Below, piece after piece: positions 8,847 through 18,198 of a stretch of DNA of 64,000 nucleotides. The notes under the pieces are model-generated. The model made no database searches and was not told the DNA's origin. It saw only the letters and a list, made by a program, of their open reading frames with translations. The position numbers and the translations under genes were made by a program. Numbering within the stretch: the stretch's first letter is position 1; the number at the start of each line of letters is the position of its first letter. This stretch comes from JBCCXL01 sp039191605 (GTDB taxonomy: Bacteria > Acidobacteriota > Thermoanaerobaculia > Multivoradales > JAHZIX01), in NCBI GenBank assembly GCA_039191605.1, contig JBCCXL010000018.1, forward strand, positions 62,001 to 126,000, given 5' to 3'.

Positions 8847-10225
8847 GGCGAATCGCTCCCGGCCTCCGCCTGCCGCGACTCCCAGCGTCTCGCCTGGGCC
8901 AAGCCTTCCGCCTCGTCGAGGGTGCGAAGGCCCAAGAGGCCAAGGATGAAGAAGGCGGCGGTGGAGAGGATCGCCACCCGCTGATTGCCGCTGGCGGAGG
9001 AGATGATGCCGAAGACGAAGGGCCCCACCATATAGGCGGCCTTGCCCGCCAGGCCCCAAAAGCCGAAGAGCTCGGCGCTCTTGCCCGCCGGGGCGAAGAG
9101 GCCCACCACCGCCCGGGCGGCGCTCTGCAGCGATCCGATGCCGAGACCGGCGGCCATCGCCGCGATCCAGAACTGACCCTTGGTCTCCACAAAGAAGCAG
9201 CCGACGCAGACCGCGATCCACAGCCACAGGGTGAGCTCCAGGGTGCGGCGCCCGCCGATGGCGTCCTGCAGGAAGCCGAAGGCCAGGGCGCCGAGGGCGG
9301 CGGAGAGCTGTAGGGCGATAAAGAGCTGCACCACCTCATCGGTGGTGAAGCCGATGGTGCGCTCGGCGAAGACCGCGGCGAAGGCCACCACCGTAGTGAG
9401 CCCCGCCTGGAAGAAGAAGAAGGCGACGAGGAAGCGAGAGAGCTGGCTGAGCTGCTTCAGCGAGGCGAGAGTTTCCCGCAGACGCTGGGTGCCGACCCGG
9501 GCGTAGCCGCCGAGGCCTCGCCTCGGGCCGCGGGGGGCGCGCTCCCGCAGGAAGAGAAAGGTCGGCAGGCCGGCGGCGAGGAAGAAGAGGGCCGTCAGCA
9601 CCCAGGCGAAGCGCAGATCGGCGAGGGCCTCGCTGTGCTGGGGGGAGAAGAGCTCCTCTGGAGTCAGGCCGAGGCCGCCGAGGAAGGGGCGCACCAGCAG
9701 CAGGCAGGCGAGCCCTCCGAAGTAGCCGACCCCCCAGCCGATGGCCGAGACTCGGCCGATGGTGCTGGGGGTGGAAATCTCCGGCAGGAAGGCGCCGGCG
9801 AAGTTCTCGCCGAAAGAGAAGGCGATATTCGACAGCACCAGCAGGGTGAGGGCCAGGGCGATGCCGCCGGGCAGAGCCCACCACAGCGCCGCGGTGCAGA
9901 CCACGCAGGTGGAGTAGGTCAGAAAGAGAAAGAGCTTCTTGCGCCCGCTGTCGTCCGCCACCGCGCCGACCAGGGGGGAGAGGAGCATCACCACCGCGTT
10001 GGTGATCAGAATTGCGGTGCCCCAGAGAAAATCCGCCTGCGGACCGGCGGCGACGAATTTCGTGAAGTAGATGCTGAAGGCGACGGTGATGATCAGGGTG
10101 GTGTAGCTGGAGTTGGCGAAGTCGAACATCGCCCAGCCGAAGATTTCCCGGCGCTGAACCGGAGGATGGTTCCCGGCGGCAGCGGCGGGAGCCTGAGAAG
10201 AAACCGTCGATGGATCATGGGTCAT
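8843..10225 (-). CDS. MFS transporter, UMF1/Atg22-like
   Basis: About 460 residues with roughly twelve hydrophobic segments. FGWAMFDFANSSYTT near the N-terminus is the hallmark of the UMF1 (Atg22-like) branch of the major facilitator superfamily. The substrate is unknown; members export amino acids in yeast vacuoles. I prefer ATG 10225 to an upstream in-frame start at 10354, which adds a non-conserved segment. The stop overlaps the GTG start of the acyltransferase gene, so the two are probably translated together. The gene diverges from the symporter pair at 10341. Confidence 0.85.
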   Translation of the reverse strand: MTHDPSTVSSQAPAAAAGNHPPVQRREIFGWAMFDFANSSYTTLIITVAFSIYFTKFVAAGPQADFLWGTAILITNAVVMLLSPLVGAVADDSGRKKLFLFLTYSTCVVCTAALWWALPGGIALALTLLVLSNIAFSFGENFAGAFLPEISTPSTIGRVSAIGWGVGYFGGLACLLLVRPFLGGLGLTPEELFSPQHSEALADLRFAWVLTALFFLAAGLPTFLFLRERAPRGPRRGLGGYARVGTQRLRETLASLKQLSQLSRFLVAFFFFQAGLTTVVAFAAVFAERTIGFTTDEVVQLFIALQLSAALGALAFGFLQDAIGGRRTLELTLWLWIAVCVGCFFVETKGQFWIAAMAAGLGIGSLQSAARAVVGLFAPAGKSAELFGFWGLAGKAAYMVGPFVFGIISSASGNQRVAILSTAAFFILGLLGLRTLDEAEGLAQARRWESRQAEAGSDSP

Positions 10226-10340
10226 ACGGGAATTATGCCTCAAAGCTCTCGGTCGCGAGGGGATCCAGCGGTCGGCGGCTCGATAGAGGTCTCTTGGGCC
10301 GAGCGCGCCTGGACCGGATGTCGAGGGATTGACTGATACC

Positions 10341-10706
10341 ATGGCGCCACTCATGCCGTCCTATGACCCACCGCCCCGCGGTCTGGTGCTCTTCGCCTCC
10401 TCGGAGGGCCGAGATCGAGCCCAGCGTCGCGCTCGAATCGTCTATGTCCTGGTGGTCGTTGCCGTCACCCTCGGGGTGATCTGGCCGATCTACCCATGGG
10501 CTGCCGCTCGTCTGCCCTCCCTTCTCGGCCTGCCGCCCTCGCTGGTGTGGGTGATCGCCGCCGTGGTGGCGATCTTCTTCGCCACCGCCGGGCTCTTCGC
10601 CCTCGATCGGGCCTCGCAGCGCGGTCCTGGATCCGGGAGGCCTGGAGTCGAGAGACCTGGGGCCGACGGATCTGGCGCATCCGATGAATTCCGGGGTGAA
10701 GCATGA
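10341..10706 (+). CDS. Small membrane protein, DUF3311-like, symporter partner
   Basis: About 121 residues with two predicted transmembrane helices (VYVLVVVAVTLGVIWPIYP and LVWVIAAVVAIFFATAGLFAL) and a Gly/Pro-rich C-terminal tail built of diverged short repeats. Its last codon overlaps the ATG of the sodium:solute symporter (ATGA). This is the usual genetic arrangement for DUF3311-type accessory subunits. A TTG start at 10329 is also possible. A stabilising or regulatory role for the symporter is inferred from the linkage. Confidence 0.65.
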   Translation: MAPLMPSYDPPPRGLVLFASSEGRDRAQRRARIVYVLVVVAVTLGVIWPIYPWAAARLPSLLGLPPSLVWVIAAVVAIFFATAGLFALDRASQRGPGSGRPGVERPGADGSGASDEFRGEA

Positions 10707-12184
10707 GCGCCGGCACCATCGCCCTGCTGTGCTGCGGCCTCTACCTGCTGGTCAGCCTGGTGGCGGGGATCCTGCCGGGGCTGCGGGTCTCGAAGAGCGT
10801 CAGCGGCTACGTGGCCGGCGACCGCTCGATGAACCTGCTGGTGCTGTACTTCGTTCTCGGCGCCTCGATCTTTTCGTCCTTCGCCTTTCTCGGCGCCCCG
10901 GGATGGGCCTACTCCCGAGGCGCAGCGGCCTTCTACATTCTGGGCTACGGCGCCGTAGGCATGGTGCCCCTCTACTTCTTCGGCCCCCGGACTCGGCGCC
11001 TGGGGCAGCGCTTCGGCTTCGTCACCCAGGCGGAGCTGCTCTCCTTCCGCTTCGAGAGCCGTACTCTCTCGGTGCTGCTGGCGGTGCTCAGCTTCATCGC
11101 CTTCATTCCCTACCTCACGCTGCAGATGAAGGGCGCCGGCTTTTTGCTGGCGACGCTCTCCGACGGCGCGATCTCCGAAGCCGTCGGTGCGGCGGTGACC
11201 TACGCCGTGGTGCTGATCTACGTGCTCAGCTCCGGGGTGCTGGGGGTGGGGTGGACCAATACCCTGCAGGGCGTGTTCATGATGGTGGTGGCCTGGGGCC
11301 TGGGGCTCTATCTGCCGCACCGTCTCCACGGCGGCGTCGGCGAGATGTTCGACTCCATCGCCGCGACGGTGCGCGAAGGAGCGCCTGCCCTGCTGGAGGC
11401 GCCGGGGCTGGCGGCGGACGGCACCCCCTGGAGCTGGTGGGCTTTTTCTTCGGCGGTGGTGGTCTCGGCCTTCGGCTTTACCGCCTGGCCCCATCTCTTC
11501 ATGAAGAGTTACGCCGCCGCCAGCGATCGCGTGCTGCGCTGGACGGTGGTGCTGTATCCCACCTTCCAGCTCTTCCTGGTGCCGATTCTGCTGATCGGCT
11601 TCGCCGGGGTGCTGGCCTATCCGGGAGTCAGCCCCGCGGATCGAATCCTGCCGGTGATGCTCACCGAGGTGGAGCTCTCGCCGATTTTGGTGGGGCTGGT
11701 GTGCGCCGGGGCGCTGGCGGCCTCGATGTCCTCCGGTGATGCGATTCTGCACGCCGCCGCCTCCATCGCGGTGCGCGACGGCCTCGCCCAGGTGGCGCCC
11801 TCATGGGTGGGAGACGACGCCTCCCAGCGTCAGTGGATCCGCGGTGGGGTGGTGGTGGTAGCGGCCATCGCCTATTACTTCGCGGTGGTTTCGGAGGTCT
11901 CCATCGTCGCCCTGCTGCTCGGCGCCTACGGCGGCATCGCGCAGATCTTCCCGCTGCTCTTCTGCACCTTCTACTGGCCTCGGGCCACCGGCAAGGGAGC
12001 TCTGGCGGGGCTCGGGGGCGGGCTCGCCGTCAATACCTTCTTCCTGGTGCTGCCGCAGCTCAAGCCCTGGCCGCTGCACGAGGGCGTGTACGGCCTCGCC
12101 GCCAACGTGCTGCTGCTGGTGGTGGTGAGCCTGATGACCCGGCCCGGGGATCCGGAGCGGCTGCGGGCGTGCACCGAGGCCTGA
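10703..12184 (+). CDS. Sodium:solute symporter family (SSS) transporter
   Basis: A 493-residue integral membrane protein with about 13 hydrophobic segments. Typical SSS features include the N-terminal SGYVAGDRSMN block and GAPGWAYSRGAAAF, which matches the conserved unwound TM1-TM2 region. It should couple Na+ entry to uptake of a small organic solute; the solute cannot be predicted. It is translationally coupled to the small membrane protein upstream, and a second symporter gene follows 28 bases downstream. Confidence 0.88.
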   Translation: MSAGTIALLCCGLYLLVSLVAGILPGLRVSKSVSGYVAGDRSMNLLVLYFVLGASIFSSFAFLGAPGWAYSRGAAAFYILGYGAVGMVPLYFFGPRTRRLGQRFGFVTQAELLSFRFESRTLSVLLAVLSFIAFIPYLTLQMKGAGFLLATLSDGAISEAVGAAVTYAVVLIYVLSSGVLGVGWTNTLQGVFMMVVAWGLGLYLPHRLHGGVGEMFDSIAATVREGAPALLEAPGLAADGTPWSWWAFSSAVVVSAFGFTAWPHLFMKSYAAASDRVLRWTVVLYPTFQLFLVPILLIGFAGVLAYPGVSPADRILPVMLTEVELSPILVGLVCAGALAASMSSGDAILHAAASIAVRDGLAQVAPSWVGDDASQRQWIRGGVVVVAAIAYYFAVVSEVSIVALLLGAYGGIAQIFPLLFCTFYWPRATGKGALAGLGGGLAVNTFFLVLPQLKPWPLHEGVYGLAANVLLLVVVSLMTRPGDPERLRACTEA

Positions 12185-12212
12185 GACCAGCGCCGCGCCC
12201 GATGGAGCGAGC

Positions 12213-13598
12213 ATGACGATGAAAGACAAGGCGAAATCCCCGGCGGGCTCCAGCATCGCCGGGCGCGTCCCAACGGGACAGCTGATCCTCTTTGCCCTGC
12301 CCTCGTTCATGATCGCCTTGATGCACGGACCGATGTACGGAGTGCTTCCAGGCATTTACGGGAAGTACTTCGGCGTCGATCTCGCCGTCGTCGGGACCGT
12401 CGTCCTCGTTTCCAAGCTCTTCGACGCCGTGACGGATCCGGTCATCGGCTTTCTCAGCGACCGCACCCGGACCCCGATCGGCGCCCGCAAGCCCTGGCTG
12501 ATCGCCGGCGCGGCGGTTACCCTGCCGGGCCTCTACTTCCTTTTTTCCCCGCCGCAGAGCGTGACGACGGCCTACTATCTGGGCTGGTCGCTCGTGATGT
12601 ACCTCGGCTGGACGATGTCCGAGATCCCCTACGGCGCCTGGACTACGGAGCTCTCTAGGGATTATTCGGAGCGCACCCGAATCTCGCTCTATCGCGCGGT
12701 GGTGGCTCTCTTCGGCAGCTTGGCGATGGCGCTGGCGCCTCTGCTGCCGATCTTCGACGGCACGGAGATGACTCCGGAGGTGCTTCGCTGGCTCGCGGTG
12801 GTCGTGGTGATCGCTCTGCCCATCACCACCGCCATCGCCGTCCTCTTCGCGCCGGTCGGAGATCCTCGTCTGTCGGATACGGCGGATCGATGGAGCGCGA
12901 TCTTCGCTTCGGTGCGGCGCAACCGGCCCTTTCAAATCTTCACTATCGTTTACCTCATCCAGGGTCTGGGATGGGGCATGACGAGCTCCCTGAGCTTCAT
13001 CTATTTTGATACTTACCTCGGCATCGGGGACAAGATCAGCGCGCTGATGGCTCCGGCGATTCTGATTTCCCTCGTGGCCCTGCTGACCTGGGGCAAGATC
13101 ATAAAGAAGATCGGCAAGACGCCCGCCTGGGCGTTCAGCATGGCCGGGACGGGAGGGTTCATCCTGGCGATGGCCTGGATCGATCCCGGCCCAGATTCCT
13201 TTCTCCCCTATCTCCTCGCCAGCTGCGCGATGGTTTTCGCCATCGGCGGAGCGACCATCGCTCCCCTGGCGATCATCGGAGATATCGTGGATTACGACAT
13301 CCTCAAGACCGGGGTGAATCGGGCCGGTAGCTACATGGCTCTCTTCACCCTGGCGGTCAAGGTCAACCTCGCGTTGGGGAGCGCTGTGGGTTTCTACCTC
13401 ATCGACCTCTTCGGCTACGATCCGCAAGGGGTGGAGCATGGCAGCACCGCAATCCTGGGGCTGCAGCTCTCGTACATCTACCTTCCGGCGCTGCTCTTGG
13501 CGAGCTCGTCGCTGATCATCTGGCGATTTCCCCTCGATCAGCGACGGCACGGCATCGTTCGGCGACGCCTCGAAGCGCCCGCGGCACGTGAAACCTGA
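12213..13598 (+). CDS. GPH-type (MelB-like) sugar:cation symporter
   Basis: A 461-residue membrane protein with about twelve hydrophobic segments. KLFDAVTDPVIGFLSDRTRT followed by GARKPW is the diagnostic loop of the glycoside-pentoside-hexuronide:cation symporter family, and EIPYGAW is the matching later motif. It probably imports a glycoside or related solute with Na+ or H+. GGAG at 12204-12207 serves ATG 12213. Its position before a TonB receptor and an esterase suggests, without proof, a shared uptake pathway. Confidence 0.86.
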   Translation: MTMKDKAKSPAGSSIAGRVPTGQLILFALPSFMIALMHGPMYGVLPGIYGKYFGVDLAVVGTVVLVSKLFDAVTDPVIGFLSDRTRTPIGARKPWLIAGAAVTLPGLYFLFSPPQSVTTAYYLGWSLVMYLGWTMSEIPYGAWTTELSRDYSERTRISLYRAVVALFGSLAMALAPLLPIFDGTEMTPEVLRWLAVVVVIALPITTAIAVLFAPVGDPRLSDTADRWSAIFASVRRNRPFQIFTIVYLIQGLGWGMTSSLSFIYFDTYLGIGDKISALMAPAILISLVALLTWGKIIKKIGKTPAWAFSMAGTGGFILAMAWIDPGPDSFLPYLLASCAMVFAIGGATIAPLAIIGDIVDYDILKTGVNRAGSYMALFTLAVKVNLALGSAVGFYLIDLFGYDPQGVEHGSTAILGLQLSYIYLPALLLASSSLIIWRFPLDQRRHGIVRRRLEAPAARET

Positions 13599-13699
13599 GC
13601 TTCTGACAGGCTGATGAACTATGTGATAATCTAAAATTATATCGAATGCTACCTTCCAGCACGACAGCTTCTGACCACACCTTTCGTGAGGAGAAATCC

Positions 13700-13966
13700 A
13701 TGTCGCATGTCCACGTGACCCGTTACCGCCCCGGCAAGAATGGCGAGGTTCGCGACGCCGTGGCTCAGGTTGCAGCGGCTATCTCAGAAGTCGATGGAGT
13801 GATCAGCTCCCGCGTCTTCGGGGACCACAGCCACGTCATTCTGATCACCGAATTCGAGAAGTGGGCCGTTCTCGACAGCTTCGAGGGTAACGACGCGATT
13901 CGGTCCGCTCTGCCGCCTCTGGCACGAGCCGAAGACGGGCGCGGCGAGTTCTGGTTCGGCCAGTAA
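13700..13966 (+). CDS. Small dimeric alpha/beta-barrel (ABM-like) protein
   Basis: An 88-residue protein. MSHVHVTRYRPGKNGEVRD, the central VISSRVFGDHSHVILITEFE and EFWF near the end fit a ferredoxin-like dimeric barrel of the antibiotic-biosynthesis-monooxygenase or EthD type. GAGGAG at 13688-13693 selects the ATG. An AT-rich stretch at 13615-13648 is the probable promoter, and a strong terminator follows, so the gene is likely monocistronic. Function is unknown; these proteins are monooxygenases, isomerases or sensors. Confidence 0.55.
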   Translation: MSHVHVTRYRPGKNGEVRDAVAQVAAAISEVDGVISSRVFGDHSHVILITEFEKWAVLDSFEGNDAIRSALPPLARAEDGRGEFWFGQ

Positions 13967-13997
13967 GCACAGCTCGCCCCGCTCAGATCGCACGATG

Positions 13998-14035
13998 AAA
14001 GGGCTTCGTCTTACCGAGACGAAGCCCTTTTGTCT
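13998..14035 (+). terminator. Intrinsic terminator
   Basis: A perfect 11-base stem, GGGCTTCGTCT with AGACGAAGCCC, extended by AAA/TTT pairs, a five-base loop TACCG and a short T-rich tail. It lies 31 bases after the small barrel gene. Confidence 0.92.
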
Positions 14036-14185
14036 TTGGCCGCAGAAATGATTTGCCGAGCCTGCCTGAAGGGCTGGCATCGCGCCCGATCCAAACTAAT
14101 CGTCGAAACAAGCTGGTTCGAGGATTCGGCCTTCAGGAGCTGAAGGCGCGAATACCCGGGAACTATCCTAGGTGGAGGCCAAGAG

Positions 14186-16444
14186 ATGAACCTGGTCCGG
14201 TATTGCGTCGCGTTGATCTGCTTGTCATTTTTGACTGGATCTTCGGGTCCCCTCGCGGCCCAAGGGGAGTCGGCTCAGCGAGAGGAAGAAGAGGCCCGAG
14301 TGCCCCTGGAGTCCTTCGATGACGAAATCACCGTGACCGCGCGCAAGCGCGAGGAGAGCCTTCAGGAGGTTCCCGTGGCGGTCACGGTGGTCTCGGGTGA
14401 CGTGCTGGAAGAGAGTGCAGCGGTCGACCTCTCGGATCTTCAGCCGAGGGTGCCGAATTTGACGATCTATCCTTCTCGAGCGCAGTCCAACACGGCCACG
14501 GCCTTCCTTCGCGGTGTGGGTCAGATCGATGCCTCCTGGGGAGCTGATCCGGGCGTTGGCATCTATCTCGATGACGTCTACCTGGCTCGGCCCCAGGCCG
14601 CGCTCCTGGAGCTCTTCGACGTCGAGAGAGTCGAGGTGCTTCGCGGCCCTCAGGGGACCCTCTACGGCAAGAACACGATCGGCGGCACGATCAAGTACAT
14701 CACCCGAGCGATCACCGATGACTTCAGTGGATCCATCGGCAGCACCATCGGTGAGTTCGGCACTCTCGACTTCAGGGCCAGCGCGAGCGGCGCGCTGATC
14801 CCTGGGCGGCTGCGGGCGAGGGTGGCCGTCGCGTCGCTGAACCGCGACGGCTACGGCGATAACCTGCTGACCGGGGGGGAGGTTTCCAACGAGGACACGC
14901 AGGCGTTTCGTCTCGCCCTCGACTGGGTCGCCGCCGCCGACGTCAACGTTCAGCTTCGCCTCGATCGGACCGACGACGATTCCGCGGAGCAGGGCCTGAC
15001 CCGCCTGGAATCGAATTTCCTCTGCCCTTTCTTGAACACCGTTTGTGACCCCCTGGGCCCCTTCACCGTCGAGAGCGGTTTGGAGCCCCTGAACCGCGCC
15101 GAGTCCGAGGGATACTCTCTCATCGTCGATTGGGCGGTCAACGATCGCTGGAGTCTCAAGTCGATCACCGCCTATCGGGACTCAGAGCGGGAGGGAAATA
15201 TCGATTTCGACACCTCTCCATCTCCGATCACGGACATCTTCTCGCAGAGTTTCGAAGAGCAGACCACCCAGGAATTGCGCTTCGTATACGACGGGGGCGG
15301 ACCTTTTGCAGGCGTGGTCGGTCTCTTCTACCTCGACGGCACCGCAGGGGGGCGCTCCGACAACAACTCCTTCAATTTGTTCTTCACGACCATCCAGGGG
15401 TTCACCGACACCGATTCCATCGCTCTCTTCGGTGATGGAACCTACGAGATCTCACCGCGGCTGAGCCTCAACGTCGGGCTGCGCGTCACCGAGGAAGAGA
15501 AGCGGGTGGTGAACAACAATGCGGTCTTCACGGATGCGACCTTCACCACCCTCGCCGCCCAGATCGGGGACTTCGACGAGAGTCAGAGCTTCTCTTCCGT
15601 AGCTCCGAGGCTCGGCCTGCAATACGACTTCAGCGAAGACTTCATGGGCTACCTCACTCTTTCTCGCGGCTTCCGAAGCGGCGGCTTCAATATTCGAGCC
15701 TCGAACGCGGAGAATCCGCGGGACACCGTCCAGCCTTTCGACGACGAGGTCCTGACCATGGCTGAGGTCGGCTTCAAGGCGCTGCTCGCGGATCGCAGCC
15801 TGAGGCTCAACGTCGCGGCGTTCTACGGCGACTACGACGATATCCAGGTCAGCTCCTTCACCTCCTTCGACTCCGACGGCGATGGAGTCGATGACCTGGT
15901 CAGCGCTAGCTTCGTCAATGCCGGAGAGGCGACTCTCTCCGGCCTCGAAATCGAGTACGACTGGATTTCGAGGAGCGTCGACTGGCTAGGGATTTCGGGT
16001 AACCTCAGCTTTCTCGATGGTTCCTCCGATGGATTCCTGGACGAGAATAACGATGGCTTCGTGGATTCCCAGGTGCTCACCAATTCCCCGGACTTTTCCG
16101 GGCTCATCGAGCTGAGGTTCGACTTTCCGGCCTTCGGAGGTCTGATAACCGGCAGCGCCGGCTATGCATACCGCGACGATTCCGTGCTGACCAACGAGGG
16201 TGGCCCTGATCCGCGTGATCCCTCTCGGCCCCTCGAGCCCTTGGTCCAGCCTTCCTTCGGCTTGATCAACGCTCATATCGGCTGGCTTGCCGGGGACGGA
16301 ACCTGGCAATTCACCCTCCACGGCAGAAATTTGGGTGATGAAGAGTATTTGCTGACGGGATACAACCTGCCGGCGATCGGGATCATCAACGGCTTGCTGG
16401 GGCCGCCGCGCACCATCGCGGCGACCGTGAGCTACAACTTCTAG
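14186..16444 (+). CDS. TonB-dependent outer-membrane receptor
   Basis: A 752-residue outer-membrane receptor for TonB-driven uptake. A signal peptide of about 26 residues ends in PLAAQG. The plug follows, starting ITVTARKREESLQEVPVAVT and containing the conserved VEVLRGPQGTLYGKNTIGG. The C-terminal barrel ends in VSYNF, with the terminal aromatic needed for barrel assembly. GGAGG at 14174-14178 supports the start. The sequence resembles the large group of receptors for iron chelates, vitamins or carbohydrates; the substrate is not evident. Confidence 0.93.
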   Translation: MNLVRYCVALICLSFLTGSSGPLAAQGESAQREEEEARVPLESFDDEITVTARKREESLQEVPVAVTVVSGDVLEESAAVDLSDLQPRVPNLTIYPSRAQSNTATAFLRGVGQIDASWGADPGVGIYLDDVYLARPQAALLELFDVERVEVLRGPQGTLYGKNTIGGTIKYITRAITDDFSGSIGSTIGEFGTLDFRASASGALIPGRLRARVAVASLNRDGYGDNLLTGGEVSNEDTQAFRLALDWVAAADVNVQLRLDRTDDDSAEQGLTRLESNFLCPFLNTVCDPLGPFTVESGLEPLNRAESEGYSLIVDWAVNDRWSLKSITAYRDSEREGNIDFDTSPSPITDIFSQSFEEQTTQELRFVYDGGGPFAGVVGLFYLDGTAGGRSDNNSFNLFFTTIQGFTDTDSIALFGDGTYEISPRLSLNVGLRVTEEEKRVVNNNAVFTDATFTTLAAQIGDFDESQSFSSVAPRLGLQYDFSEDFMGYLTLSRGFRSGGFNIRASNAENPRDTVQPFDDEVLTMAEVGFKALLADRSLRLNVAAFYGDYDDIQVSSFTSFDSDGDGVDDLVSASFVNAGEATLSGLEIEYDWISRSVDWLGISGNLSFLDGSSDGFLDENNDGFVDSQVLTNSPDFSGLIELRFDFPAFGGLITGSAGYAYRDDSVLTNEGGPDPRDPSRPLEPLVQPSFGLINAHIGWLAGDGTWQFTLHGRNLGDEEYLLTGYNLPAIGIINGLLGPPRTIAATVSYNF

Positions 16445-16687
16445 GCCCCTCGGATCTCGGGCGGAGATCGGGCAGAACCCCGGATGGGCGGCTCGAGCCC
16501 GCCGGTCTAACAGAGATGCTTTGCGTTGCCCTCCGTGGGCGATCAGACTGTCGGGACGGAGATGGACGACCCGAGGGCTCTGCCGTAAACTAATTGTCGA
16601 GTTTTTCGATCATCTTTTCACCTACCGAGCTTCTGTCGCTGGCTCTCCCCACTTTCTGCTGGCTCTGCGAGCCTTTCCGGTACTCTG

Positions 16688-17689
16688 ATGTCTCACCCCT
16701 CATCGCCTGACCCGAATTCCTCCGCTGCCGTCGACCCGCTCCACCTAGATCCCCCTCTCTACGCCACCTTCGAGGTTTTACAGGGCTTTGACCCGCCTCG
16801 GGAAGGTGTCGCTAAGCTGCTTCAGCTGCTCAGCCTGCGGGAGAAGACGGGGCCCTTGGATCTCGCCGCCTTCCGCGGCGACTTTGAGCAATTCGCCGCC
16901 CTCTTCCCGCCTCAGGGAGGCGTTCTGCGCTCTGCTGCGGAGGTCGGTGGGGTGCCCTGTGAGTGGGCTCGCCCGGCGGTGGCGGGACGAGGGGTGGTGA
17001 TCTACTTCCACGGCGGTGGCTATGTCAGCGGTTCGGTGGCCACCCATCGGGACTTGGTGTGTCGTCTGGCGAAATCCGCTGAGTTTCCGGTGCTCTCGGT
17101 GGGCTATCGCCTGGCGCCGGAGCATCCCTATCCCGCGGCTCTCGAGGATGCCCGGGCGGTGTACACGGCATTGCTGGCTCAGGGGCGCTCCCCGCAGCAG
17201 ATCGTGCTGGCGGGAGATTCTGCCGGTGCCGGTCTCTGTCTCGCTCTCCTGATGAATCTACGGGATCGCGGTGAGCCGCTGCCGGCGGGGGCGGCGCTGC
17301 TCTCTCCGTGGGTAGATCTCACCCACAGCGGCCCGAGCATCGAGTCTCGACGAGCTCTCGACCCGGTATTGCAGCCGCGGCTGCTGCGGGACGTGGCGGA
17401 TGCCTATCTTCAAGGGGATGATCCGAGGCAGCCCTCTGTTTCTCCTCTCTTCGGGAGCTTCGAGGGTTTGCCGCCGCTGGAGATTTTGGTGGGCACCCGC
17501 GAGATCCTGCTGGATGACGCCCGCCGGGTGGCCGCCGCGGCGTATCAGGCGGGGATCGATGTGCGGCTGGAGATCTGGCGCCACCAGGTACACGTCTGGC
17601 CTCTCTTCGCTTCCCTCATCGAAGAGGGGCAGGAAGCCATCGAGCAACTCGGGGCCTTTTGCCATCTGCGCCTCTCTTCCGCGACCTGA
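16688..17689 (+). CDS. Alpha/beta hydrolase, HSL-type esterase
   Basis: A 333-residue carboxylester hydrolase of the hormone-sensitive-lipase group. HGGGY near residue 108 forms the oxyanion hole, and the nucleophile Ser near 178 sits in GDSAGAG. The conserved YRLAPEHPYPAAL block lies between them. The catalytic Asp and His are probably in the region of EILLDDARR and HQVHVWP near the C-terminus. No signal peptide is present, so it is probably cytoplasmic. The substrate is unknown. Confidence 0.92.
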   Translation: MSHPSSPDPNSSAAVDPLHLDPPLYATFEVLQGFDPPREGVAKLLQLLSLREKTGPLDLAAFRGDFEQFAALFPPQGGVLRSAAEVGGVPCEWARPAVAGRGVVIYFHGGGYVSGSVATHRDLVCRLAKSAEFPVLSVGYRLAPEHPYPAALEDARAVYTALLAQGRSPQQIVLAGDSAGAGLCLALLMNLRDRGEPLPAGAALLSPWVDLTHSGPSIESRRALDPVLQPRLLRDVADAYLQGDDPRQPSVSPLFGSFEGLPPLEILVGTREILLDDARRVAAAAYQAGIDVRLEIWRHQVHVWPLFASLIEEGQEAIEQLGAFCHLRLSSAT

Positions 17690-17904
17690 GGCGTGCCAAA
17701 ACCAGGGAATCGAGGAGCTAGAAGAGGGGCGTCCGGAAGCGAAGAAATTGCGTAGAAGATCTATTTCAAGACGAAAAAGCTTTCTTCTTGACGCGTCAGA
17801 AGGCCTCGAGGGGCAATTAATAGGCTTTTGGGTCAATCATTTAACTTGCTGAAAACAAAGGAGATATAGTTGAAATATATGAACTTGTCGGCTAGATTTC
17901 CGAA

Positions 17905-18195
17905 ATGCCGAGTAAGAAAGCCGTGGGTGCCGCCCTTTCCGCGATCCTGAGAGAGCGCGGAATGAAACAGAAGGATCTCGCCGCCATCACCGGACTGGAT
18001 CCTTCCCGCATCAGCCGAGTGGTGCGGGGCGAAGTGATGCCCACGGTGACCACCCTGGAGCGGATGCTCCGACCGCTGGAGATCACCGCGGGACAATTCC
18101 TCGAGTACGCGGAGCGCTTCGACGCCTTCCAGCGGGATCAAGGGATCACCAGCTGGCTGGCTCCGACGGAGTCTGGGTCCTCGGATACCGGCTGA
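17905..18195 (+). CDS. XRE-family helix-turn-helix regulator
   Basis: A 96-residue DNA-binding protein. MKQKDLAAITGLDPSRISRV, followed by VRGEVMPTVTTLERML, is a classic Cro/CI-type HTH. No ribosome site precedes ATG 17905. AAAGGAG at 17857-17863 instead precedes a short overlapping frame (TTG 17870 to stop 17950), so the regulator could be translated by coupling or reinitiation. The upstream 100 bases are AT-rich and probably hold the promoter. No toxin or partner gene is adjacent. Confidence 0.8.
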   Translation: MPSKKAVGAALSAILRERGMKQKDLAAITGLDPSRISRVVRGEVMPTVTTLERMLRPLEITAGQFLEYAERFDAFQRDQGITSWLAPTESGSSDTG

Positions 18196-18198
18196 GCC

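Noticed and set aside
8847..9227. Upstream extension of the acyltransferase into the MFS gene
   Set aside because: The added 127 residues are out-of-frame Arg/Gly-rich reading of the transporter gene; GTG 8846 gives the standard coupled start.
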